Source: MFAQ01 sp964592455
GTDB lineage: Bacteria; Patescibacteriota; Microgenomatia; UBA1400; MFAQ01
Assembly: GCA_964592455.1 (NCBI GenBank)
Contig: CAZQDQ010000022.1
Span: 1 to 12,680, forward strand
Direction of reading: 5' to 3'
DNA: 12,680 bases
Shown here: piece by piece, positions 5,768-11,018 of the stretch
Numbering within the stretch: position 1 is the first letter of the stretch
How the letters are laid out: each line of letters opens with the position of its first letter
Translations under genes and position numbers: made by a program
The notes under the pieces: generated by a model
What the model saw: only the letters and a program-made list of their open reading frames with translations
Told to the model about the DNA's origin: nothing
Databases searched by the model: none

Positions 5768-7855
5768 TTAAAGGTTTATTTTTATGTCGCTAAAGTAGTA
5801 TCCCTCACTATTTACTATTATAGGGTTTATTTCCATTTCTTTGATTTTAGGGAATTGAGAAAATATTTTGCCCAGAACAAGCAAGTTGTCTGCGAGCTTG
5901 TTTGTGTCCAGTTTTGGATAGTCTCGGTAACCAAAAAATAGCTTACTGTATTGGGATTGGTCAATAAGGTTTAAAATCTTGGGCTTTGAGAGTGGAAATA
6001 GACAGATGTTGGCATCTTTTATTAGGTTGACTAATTTACCGCCTAGTCCAAAAACAATATAGTCTCCGAAACTGTTGTCTCTTTTAAAACCTGCTATAAG
6101 TTCGTAATCTATTTTTAGCTGTTTTTGAATTTGCAAAGGTAAGTTTTGGTTTGGACTTAGTTTTAGCCAGTTTTGCCTTAGCTCTACAAAACTGTTGATA
6201 TTGGTTATTACTCCCCCACTGTCGGATTTGTGAATTTGGTTTGGGTCTGCTGTTTTTAGAACTATTGGCCAGCCAACTTGATTAATATATTCTTCCGCGT
6301 CGACCGGATTGGTGGTGGTGACGTTTTTAGGTGTGGGTAGACCCAAGTAACCAAATATCTGATTGGCTGAGTTTTGGTCTAGAAGTTTTCCTTGAGTGTT
6401 TTGGGAAAGAAGAGCGTTTATTTCGGTTGGTAACTGGCCATTGTTTACTATTTCTGATTCGCCAGAGTTCTGTTTTTGACGCCAAAGTTGCCATGAATAT
6501 ACTAGTGACATTGTTTTTATTGCTTCTTCTGGGTAGGTAAAATTTGGAATTTTGGTTTGGTTTAAAATCTGTTCTCCTTTATTTGTTTCTTCACCACCGA
6601 CAAAGGAACAATATATTGGTTTTTGGTATTTTTTAGATAAAGTGGAAATGATTTGTGCGGTTTTTTCAATTTCTGTCATTAGTTGTGGAGTGAGGATGAC
6701 AATGAGGGCACTAACTTGCTCTTCTATCAAGACTGTTTCCAGGGCAATGTTAAAACGGTCAGCCAGGGCGTCCCCTAAGACATCTATTGGGTTATGAAGT
6801 CCGGCCATGCGTGGTAAATTGCTGGCCAGTGCCTCTTGTGTTGCTTGGCTTAGTGGTGCTAGTTCGAGGAGAGAGTCGCTGACAGCATCTGCACTGATAA
6901 CGGCCGGTCCACCTGCGTTGCTAATTATTGCGATTTTGTTGGTTTCTGGTTCGTTTTCCCAAGACAGAGCCATACTCAAATCAAAGAAATCTTGCATGCT
7001 GTCAGCTCTAATAACCCCAGCTTCGGCTAGGGCTGAGTTGAAAACTTCGTCTGACCCTGCAAGGGAACCTGTATGGGATTGCATAGTGCTTGCAGCGGCG
7101 TCTGATTTGCCTGGTTTTAGGATAAAAATTGGTTGTTTGAGACTAATTTGTTTGGCTATCTTTATTAGTTCGCTTCCTTGTGATACTGACTCTAAATAAA
7201 GACCTATTGGTTTTTGTTTGGATAGGCCATCTTCCTGAAAAACATCAATTTGGTTTAAAAATTCCAAAAAATGATTTTCGTTTAGGACCGATTTATTACC
7301 AATGGTAATAAAGAAGTCGAAACCAAGACTGTTGGTGTTGCACCAATCAAAAAAGCTGGTTGCAATTGCTCCGGACTGAGAAATTAGGTTTAGATTACCT
7401 CTTTTTGCTGGTGTTTTAGCAAAAGTAGCATTTAAATTTATTTGGTTATTTGTAAACCCAAGACAGTTTGGTCCTAAGATATTAAACTGATATTTGTCTG
7501 TTAAGTCGAGAAGTTTTTGTTCTAAAATTTTTCCTTGTTCACCAGCCTCTTTGAATCCGGCAGAGAAAATCAGCAAGTTTTTTATTCCTCTTTCCCCTAC
7601 TTGAGGAAGCATCTCCAAAACCTTTTCGGCTGGTATGGCAAAAATAATTAAATCTGGAGTTTCTGGCAGGTCTAGAATATTTTTATAGTTTTTTTGACCT
7701 TGGACAGTTTCTTCGCCAGAATTTATGGGGTATATATTTCCTTTGAGTCCAGATAATATGTTTTTTGTAACTATTCCACCAACTTTTTTGGTATTGTTGC
7801 TTGCACCAACAATGGCAATGGACTTAGGGTTTAGAAGTAAGTTTACTGTGGGCAT
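5768..7855 (-). CDS. Acetate-CoA ligase (ADP-forming), fused alpha-beta subunits
   Basis: This 695-residue protein is an NDP-forming acyl-CoA synthetase. It catalyses acetyl-CoA (or another acyl-CoA) + ADP + phosphate to acid + CoA + ATP, a one-step cytoplasmic route to fermentation ATP. An N-terminal CoA-binding Rossmann domain (about 5-130, 'IAIVGAS', 'LGPNCLGF') precedes the succinyl-CoA-synthetase-like ligase region. That region has 'SQSGA' near 159-163 and 'MQSHTGSLAGSD' with the phosphohistidine candidate H261. A further flavodoxin-like domain follows (about 300-450). The C-terminal ATP-grasp domain (about 475-695) carries 'IHKSDSGGV' with the second conserved histidine, H542. Both histidines are present and the length is normal for the fused form, so it should be active. 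The start at 7855 lacks a good Shine-Dalgarno sequence (only TTAGG nearby). No clear terminator follows the stop. Substrate preference cannot be read from the sequence. Confidence 0.95.
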   Translation of the reverse strand: MPTVNLLLNPKSIAIVGASNNTKKVGGIVTKNILSGLKGNIYPINSGEETVQGQKNYKNILDLPETPDLIIFAIPAEKVLEMLPQVGERGIKNLLIFSAGFKEAGEQGKILEQKLLDLTDKYQFNILGPNCLGFTNNQINLNATFAKTPAKRGNLNLISQSGAIATSFFDWCNTNSLGFDFFITIGNKSVLNENHFLEFLNQIDVFQEDGLSKQKPIGLYLESVSQGSELIKIAKQISLKQPIFILKPGKSDAAASTMQSHTGSLAGSDEVFNSALAEAGVIRADSMQDFFDLSMALSWENEPETNKIAIISNAGGPAVISADAVSDSLLELAPLSQATQEALASNLPRMAGLHNPIDVLGDALADRFNIALETVLIEEQVSALIVILTPQLMTEIEKTAQIISTLSKKYQKPIYCSFVGGEETNKGEQILNQTKIPNFTYPEEAIKTMSLVYSWQLWRQKQNSGESEIVNNGQLPTEINALLSQNTQGKLLDQNSANQIFGYLGLPTPKNVTTTNPVDAEEYINQVGWPIVLKTADPNQIHKSDSGGVITNINSFVELRQNWLKLSPNQNLPLQIQKQLKIDYELIAGFKRDNSFGDYIVFGLGGKLVNLIKDANICLFPLSKPKILNLIDQSQYSKLFFGYRDYPKLDTNKLADNLLVLGKIFSQFPKIKEMEINPIIVNSEGYYFSDIKINL

Positions 7856-7895
7856 ATATAAAGCCTAACATAATGTAAAATACTATTGTTCGGGT

Positions 7896-8016
7896 GTAAG
7901 AGCTTACTCGGCGTTTGTTCAATAACATTTCTGTTATTGAACTATCCTTCTGCGCTTCCTCTTATATCTGGCGCCGATAATAGACTTCGTCATTATCGTC
8001 TGGATATAGCTCTTGT
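7896..8016 (+). ncRNA. Candidate Y-shaped structured RNA upstream of the tRNA pair
   Basis: Three helices form a three-way junction. P1 closes the ends: AAGAGCT (7898-7904) with AGCTCTT (8008-8014), plus two G-T wobbles. P2 is a perfect 11-bp hairpin (7917-7927 with 7932-7942) with a TTTC loop. P3 is a long arm: 7964-7971 with 8000-8007 (eight pairs, two wobbles), a 3-by-1 internal loop, 7975-7981 with 7992-7998, a bulged A at 7982, then GAC/GTC (7983-7985 with 7989-7991). The wobble pairs work only if the plus strand is transcribed, which is the strand of the tRNAs. The length of about 121 bases and the topology resemble a 5S-like shape, but the conserved 5S bases are absent. No known riboswitch signature was recognised. 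It could instead lie in an antisense leader of the minus-strand ligase gene. Confidence 0.42.
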
Positions 8017-8064
8017 CTTGTTTGTTTAAAAAGTTAGTCTAAACTTAAAGGATTGGTGTATATT

Positions 8065-8138
8065 CGGGGTGTAGCTCAGATGGCTAGAGCGCTGCGTTTG
8101 GGACGCAGAGGCCGGAGGTTCGAGTCCTCTCACCCCGA
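8065..8138 (+). tRNA. tRNA-Pro (anticodon UGG)
   Basis: A complete cloverleaf is visible. The acceptor CGGGGTG pairs with CACCCCG (8131-8137), with discriminator A at 8138. The D arm is GCTC/GAGC. The anticodon stem CTGCG/CGCAG encloses loop TTTGGGA, giving anticodon TGG. A five-base variable loop is followed by a T arm with TTCGAGT. The 3' CCA is not encoded (ACAG follows). It is probably co-transcribed with the tRNA-His gene 26 bases downstream. No convincing promoter is seen; a TATATT that abuts the gene is too close to serve it. Confidence 0.95.
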
Positions 8139-8164
8139 CAGTTTCGGAGTTATGAAATATTTAT

Positions 8165-8242
8165 GGTGGATGTAGCTTAGTTGGCTAAAGCGCCTCCCTG
8201 TGGAGGAGGAGATCGCGGGTTCGAGTCCCGTCTTCCACCCCA
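8165..8242 (+). tRNA. tRNA-His (anticodon GUG) with encoded CCA
   Basis: The gene has the histidine-specific extra G (G-1, 8165) opposite discriminator C73 (8239). The acceptor GTGGATG pairs with CTTCCAC (8232-8238), with one U6-U67 mismatch. The D arm is GCTT/AAGC. The anticodon stem CCTCC/GGAGG holds loop CTGTGGA, giving anticodon GTG. The T arm is GCGGG/CCCGT with TTCGAGT. CCA is encoded at 8240-8242, unlike the neighbouring tRNA-Pro. The last 18 bases and four following bases are repeated at 8372-8393, so this 3' end looks like an attachment site. Confidence 0.95.
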
Positions 8243-8246
8243 AACA
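8225..8246 (+). repeat. Left copy of 22-bp direct repeat (tRNA-His 3' end)
   Basis: The repeat begins GTCCCGTCTT and ends CCCCAAACA, and covers part of the T arm, the 3' acceptor strand, CCA and four bases beyond. It is identical to 8372-8393, 147 bases further on. The bases just outside differ on both sides, so the match is exactly 22 bases. Confidence 0.9.
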
Positions 8247-8247
8247 T

Positions 8248-8276
8248 AAAATCCTTCGCTTGTCGAGGGATTTTTT
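8248..8276 (+). terminator. Intrinsic terminator after tRNA-His
   Basis: AAAATCCTTCG (8248-8258) pairs with CGAGGGATTTT (8264-8274), with one G-T wobble, around a five-base loop, and a T-run continues to 8276. It lies six bases after the encoded CCA and should end the tRNA transcript. It sits between the two direct repeats, so it is part of the candidate inserted segment. Confidence 0.78.
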
Positions 8277-8292
8277 GTTTGAGACGAGTAAT

Positions 8293-8376
8293 GGGACTCG
8301 AAAGCCGGAGTCGCGACTGGCGACGAGGCCGGCCAAGAGGCAAACTCAGCAGAGTTTGACCGAAAGGTGATGTCCC
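8293..8376 (+). ncRNA. GC-rich multi-hairpin segment inside the tRNA-flanked repeat
   Basis: An outer GGGAC/GTCCC stem (8293-8297 with 8372-8376) encloses three hairpins. The first is GCCGG/CCGGC (8304-8308 with 8329-8333), containing GTCGC/GCGAC (8310-8314 with 8320-8324). The second is CAAACTC/GAGTTTG (8341-8347 with 8352-8358), with loop AGCA. The third is a small ACC-GAAA-GGT hairpin (8359-8368). The density of perfect stems in 84 bases suggests a folded RNA or a hairpin-recognised DNA element (REP/MITE-like). Strand is uncertain because most pairs are Watson-Crick. Confidence 0.4.
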
Positions 8377-8393
8377 GTCTTCCACCCCAAACA
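8372..8393 (+). repeat. Right copy of 22-bp direct repeat
   Basis: This copy is identical to 8225-8246 and includes a second, orphan copy of the tRNA-His 3' acceptor strand and CCA without the rest of a tRNA. In an integration model it would be the distal attachment site. Confidence 0.9.
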
Positions 8394-8442
8394 ATAAACT
8401 AACAGGAGAAGTTGGCTAGGTGTTATAGGTTTTGTACTCTTG

Positions 8443-8451
8443 TGAGATAAT
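8443..8451 (+). promoter_or_regulatory. Extended -10 placing transcription start at the ATG
   Basis: TGAGATAAT (8443-8451) has the extended TGn plus GATAAT. Seven bases on is 8458, the A of the start codon, so the mRNA would be leaderless. The -35 position (TTATAG, 8423-8428) is a poor match. The absence of a ribosome binding site before this gene fits. Confidence 0.45.
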
Positions 8452-8457
8452 GGGTTT

Positions 8458-8886
8458 ATGGTAGAAAGCAAAACAGCTTTTGTTGTAGAGCGAGAGAAAA
8501 GTATAAAGACTCATAAAGAATTAGCCAATGAATTTGATATGAGCAAAGTACCTGAGCTATCTGATAGAGTAATAACCGTTTATGGTAAAGAGCTGGAGGG
8601 GTTTTACTTTACACTTTCGTTTCAAAACAGCAAGCTTTATCCGGCTGGTATTCGTATAAGTTTTGGTTTGTGGTCTGATTTAAGCAAGTTTAAGTATCCC
8701 AATGAGGTGAATTTTTGCCAAAGCGTAGACTTTGAAGCAGAAAGGGTGGCATTGGCTTTGTGGCCGAGAGATAGTGACAGGTTTTTTGAAAAAGCAGATT
8801 TGGTAAATGGAGGTTATCTAAAACTTTTATCTATGCTTAAGAGTGATGAGTTTGTGGAAAAACTAAAAAAAATTTGTAAGGTTTAA
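8458..8886 (+). CDS. Small hypothetical protein, probably translated from a leaderless mRNA
   Basis: I do not recognise this 142-residue protein. It has no signal peptide or membrane helix. The N terminus is charged and helical (about 1-30), the middle is beta-rich with aromatic residues ('GFYFTLSFQN', 'GIRISFGLW'), and the C terminus is a lysine-rich helix ('MLKSDEFVEKLKKI'). No Shine-Dalgarno sequence precedes the ATG, but an extended -10 lies at the right distance for a leaderless transcript, which supports this start. Its TAA overlaps the stop of the converging membrane/spermidine-synthase gene by four bases (8883-8886), with no terminator between. Length and good start context make it a likely real gene, but function is unknown. 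It lies just beyond the candidate tRNA-site element and could be cargo or simply a neighbour. Confidence 0.68.
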   Translation: MVESKTAFVVEREKSIKTHKELANEFDMSKVPELSDRVITVYGKELEGFYFTLSFQNSKLYPAGIRISFGLWSDLSKFKYPNEVNFCQSVDFEAERVALALWPRDSDRFFEKADLVNGGYLKLLSMLKSDEFVEKLKKICKV

Positions 8887-10358
8887 TTAAAAATCAGCGA
8901 GGCTGTTAGGTGTTCGACAGGAGCAAAATCATCAGTAAGGATATTGTCCTTTTTTAGATAATGGTTCAAATCTAGTTTTGTTTTGACAAAGTGTGGGTCT
9001 AAGTCGATTTTTGAAATGGCTTCTTGGTTATTGGTGGCTAGTAGGAGGATGTTTTGAGATTTTGTAGCCGCTTTGTTGACCTCGATTTTATAAAGGGAAA
9101 CATATGGAAAAATAGTCTTTAGGGTGGAGGTTTGCCAGATGAGAAATTGGCTGTTGTTACCTGTAGTGGCAGAAATAAGATTGATAACAACAGCTCCGTC
9201 TGGGGTGAGTAAGTTGCTTAGGCTTTTTAGATATTCTTTTGTAGTAAGGTGATAAGGGGGTACGATGGAGTTAAAGGCGTCTAGGTAGATGAGTTCATAT
9301 TTTTTGTTTGTATATTTAGGGTAGTTTCTGGCGTCATCCGTAATTATTTTGATTTTTTCTGACTGGGTTAGAAAGAAATATTTTTTTGCTATATCAGCCA
9401 TCTTGGGGTCTATTTCGATGACATCGATATTTTCGCCTAGGTTATTGGTTATAAAGTAGCGAGGAAATATAAAACCAGCCCCGCCAATAAGGAGAGCATT
9501 TTGAGGCTTTTTAATTTTTTGAGTAACATTGGCAAATTCAATCAAGTAATCGGTAATTAGTATATTGGGGTTATTGAGGTCTATGGACGATTGGATACCA
9601 CTGTTGTCAGTGCTTAGTGTTCTAATTTTTTTGTTTTGGACTTCATACTGACGAATGATGACTCGATTGTATGTTGTGTCGATGTCAGCAAGCGCTTTTA
9701 TTTTCAAAAATTTATATTTTGTGTTTAATAGAAAGAGAATCAGGGCAAAAAAGAGGAGCTTTTTTTGGAAATTTGTGAGAGTTGGGTTTATCCAGAGACT
9801 GGTAAGAGCCAAAGAAAGAGCTGTGATATAGACAGTTAGGGTATTGCCGATACTTGGAATTAATAGGTATCCGGAAAGAAAAGTACCAAAAATACTACCT
9901 AGTGTAGACAAAGTGTAAATTTTACCAGCATCTTGGCCTAAGCTTTTGAAATTGTTTAGCTTTAGTTTGACGATGATGGGTGTGATGCTTCCCAAAAGAA
10001 AACTTATTGGTCCAAAAAGAATGATAATAGAAAGTGCAGAGCCAGCTCGAAGATCACCGCTAGTTAATTGAGAAATGAGGTTTAAAATGGGCTCTTTGAT
10101 TAGGGCGATAAAAAAAGTAAAAATACTAGCATAAAAAAATAGAGTTGAAAGGATTTTTGGACTTGCAGATTTATCTGCTAAATTGCCGCCAAAGTAATAT
10201 CCCAAACTAAGAAAGCCAAGGATAATTCCAATTAAACCTGTCCAAACATAAATAGAATTTCCAAAATAAGGAGAAAGGATTCTAGAGCCTGTTAGTTCCA
10301 AAATCATTACTAAGCCGCCAGTAATAAAAGCGATAATCTCTAGTTTTGACTGTTTCAT
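8883..10358 (-). CDS. Membrane protein fused to a spermidine-synthase-like domain
   Basis: The protein has 491 residues. Residues about 7-190 hold roughly six hydrophobic helices, with a further helix near 200-212, in the style of 'fused MFS/spermidine synthase' proteins ('MILELTGSRILSPYFG' is typical of that N terminus). Residues about 225-490 form an aminopropyl/methyltransferase-type Rossmann domain. It has the nucleotide loop 'IGGAGF' (291-296), acidic 'IEIDP' (E315, D317), 'DDAR' (341-344) and 'LIYLDAF' with D360, the position of the spermidine-synthase catalytic aspartate, followed by 'PPYHLTTKEYL'. The reaction could be polyamine aminopropyl transfer at the membrane, but these fusions are poorly characterised and the substrate is unknown. 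The ATG has no Shine-Dalgarno sequence; a promoter places transcription about four bases upstream. The stop overlaps that of the converging plus-strand gene. Confidence 0.85.
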   Translation of the reverse strand: MKQSKLEIIAFITGGLVMILELTGSRILSPYFGNSIYVWTGLIGIILGFLSLGYYFGGNLADKSASPKILSTLFFYASIFTFFIALIKEPILNLISQLTSGDLRAGSALSIIILFGPISFLLGSITPIIVKLKLNNFKSLGQDAGKIYTLSTLGSIFGTFLSGYLLIPSIGNTLTVYITALSLALTSLWINPTLTNFQKKLLFFALILFLLNTKYKFLKIKALADIDTTYNRVIIRQYEVQNKKIRTLSTDNSGIQSSIDLNNPNILITDYLIEFANVTQKIKKPQNALLIGGAGFIFPRYFITNNLGENIDVIEIDPKMADIAKKYFFLTQSEKIKIITDDARNYPKYTNKKYELIYLDAFNSIVPPYHLTTKEYLKSLSNLLTPDGAVVINLISATTGNNSQFLIWQTSTLKTIFPYVSLYKIEVNKAATKSQNILLLATNNQEAISKIDLDPHFVKTKLDLNHYLKKDNILTDDFAPVEHLTASLIFN

Positions 10359-10368
10359 TGGTTGGTTT

Positions 10369-10398
10369 AGTATAGCGGTTTTTGTGTTTTTGCCACAA
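10369..10398 (-). promoter_or_regulatory. Promoter of the spermidine-synthase-like gene
   Basis: On the minus strand, TTGTGG (plus 10393-10398) and TATACT (plus 10369-10374) are 18 bases apart. Transcription should start near 10362, only about four bases before the ATG at 10358, giving a nearly leaderless mRNA in line with the missing ribosome binding site. The -35 overlaps the T-tract of the upstream TIR gene's terminator. Confidence 0.5.
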
Positions 10399-10419
10399 AA
10401 AAGGAGGCTTTAGGCCTCC
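10397..10419 (-). terminator. Intrinsic terminator of the TIR-domain gene
   Basis: GGAGGC (10403-10408) pairs with GCCTCC (10414-10419) around a five-base loop. Read on the minus strand, six T residues follow (A-run 10397-10402). It begins five bases beyond the TAA of the TIR gene. Confidence 0.87.
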
Positions 10420-10423
10420 GTGG

Positions 10424-10936
10424 TTATTCCCACTTAGTTTTGAAATCTCTGTATTTTGGCCAATCTTTTGCCTTATCCCTGCGACTAGCCTCGATGTCCC
10501 ATGATTTTGCAATTTTTTGAATATCATCTGCAGATGCACCATCTAAATATCGTAGGTCACTCAAGAGGTCAGGCATCTCACATTTTTCTAAACGAATTGG
10601 TATAAGTTTGAGTCCTGATTCTGGTTTTTCCATTTGGATGTCAAGTACGAGACGGACATAGCGGTTATGTTGACCCTCTTTGATGGTGGACTTGCTAACT
10701 AAGAAAAAGACAAGATCTGCCTCTTTATATGCACGTCCATGCTCAAGTTTCCAGTCTTGGCCAGGTAAGACATCTTCTGCATACCAAGTCTTTATTCCGA
10801 GGGCTCTCAAGGTGTTTATAACTCTTTGAGCAATTTTTTGGTCGTCAACTGTAGAAATCACGGCGATGTGCAATTTTTGATACTTGTCAGGTGATAGTGC
10901 TTTCGTTAAATTTTGAAGTAAAAGATCAATATTCAA
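10424..10936 (-). CDS. TIR-domain protein with atypical active-site position
   Basis: This 170-residue protein is essentially a single TIR domain (TIR_2-like). A first strand lies at 'LHIAVIST' (22-29), then a helix, 'LGIKTWYAEDVLPGQDW' (46-62, the BB-loop region with the typical 'pGqdW'), 'EADLVFFLVSKST' (72-84), and 'LKLIPIRLEKCEMP' (109-122). Bacterial TIR domains often cleave NAD+ using a glutamate in a motif like 'QKELRIALD'. Here the matching stretch is 'NRYVRLVLD' (91-99), with tyrosine at the glutamate position, so NADase activity is doubtful. The start is TTG at 10936, chosen because GGAGG (plus 10941-10945) lies four bases upstream; there is no better ATG. It has its own promoter and terminator. 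It may be an adaptor or sensor, or part of a defence system whose partner is not adjacent. No effector gene is recognisable next to it. Confidence 0.82.
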   Translation of the reverse strand: MNIDLLLQNLTKALSPDKYQKLHIAVISTVDDQKIAQRVINTLRALGIKTWYAEDVLPGQDWKLEHGRAYKEADLVFFLVSKSTIKEGQHNRYVRLVLDIQMEKPESGLKLIPIRLEKCEMPDLLSDLRYLDGASADDIQKIAKSWDIEASRRDKAKDWPKYRDFKTKWE

Positions 10937-10965
10937 GGTTCCTCCAATTGGTTTGGTTTTGGGGT

Positions 10966-10994
10966 ATTTTACCTCTCTTGGGTAAGTATTTCAA
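10966..10994 (-). promoter_or_regulatory. Promoter of the TIR-domain gene
   Basis: On the minus strand, TTGAAA (plus 10989-10994) and TAAAAT (plus 10966-10971) are exactly 17 bases apart. The predicted start near 10959 leaves a leader of about 23 bases that carries GGAGG before the TTG start codon. Confidence 0.65.
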
Positions 10995-10995
10995 C

Positions 10996-11001
10996 TATAA
11001 T
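10996..11001 (+). promoter_or_regulatory. Candidate -10 element for the OpgC-like gene
   Basis: A consensus TATAAT lies 17 bases before the ATG at 11019 and would start transcription near 11008. I see no good -35 at the correct spacing (TTGGGT is only 12 bases away). It is one base from the -35 of the divergent TIR promoter, so both cannot easily be occupied at once. Confidence 0.35.
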
Positions 11002-11018
11002 ATAGGCTGTATAGTGTT

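Larger units (their letters stand above)
8225..8393 (+). mobile_element. Putative mini-element or remnant at the tRNA-His 3' end
   Basis: Two identical 22-bp copies of the tRNA-His 3' end flank 125 bases holding a terminator and a GC-rich multi-hairpin segment. Integrative elements that use tRNA genes leave such direct repeats (attL/attR), with the tRNA kept intact on one side, as here. No integrase fits inside, so this would be a non-autonomous element, a deletion remnant, or a local duplication. The interior's composition (about 62% G+C across 8293-8376, by hand count) is unlike the surrounding AT-rich DNA. Confidence 0.45.

Noticed and set aside
5714..5941. Plus-strand 75-residue reading frame, and other frames antisense to the ligase gene
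   Set aside because: They overlap a strongly supported coding sequence, have no ribosome binding sites and show no recognisable protein features.
7896..8016. 5S rRNA (matching length and three-way shape)
   Set aside because: The conserved loop-C and loop-E bases of 5S rRNA (for example CCGAAC in the correct arm) are missing on both strands, and no rRNA genes are nearby.
8059..8064. TATATT as the promoter -10 of the tRNA genes
   Set aside because: It abuts the first base of tRNA-Pro, so transcription would begin inside the tRNA.
8130..8394. Two overlapping minus-strand reading frames (8130-8336 and 8185-8394), one with the segment FGVEDGTRTRDLLLHRE appearing partly twice
   Set aside because: They are antisense to tRNA-His and its duplicated 3' end; the repeated FGVEDGT is just the 22-bp repeat translated. 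This kind of frame is a well-known annotation artefact over tRNA genes.
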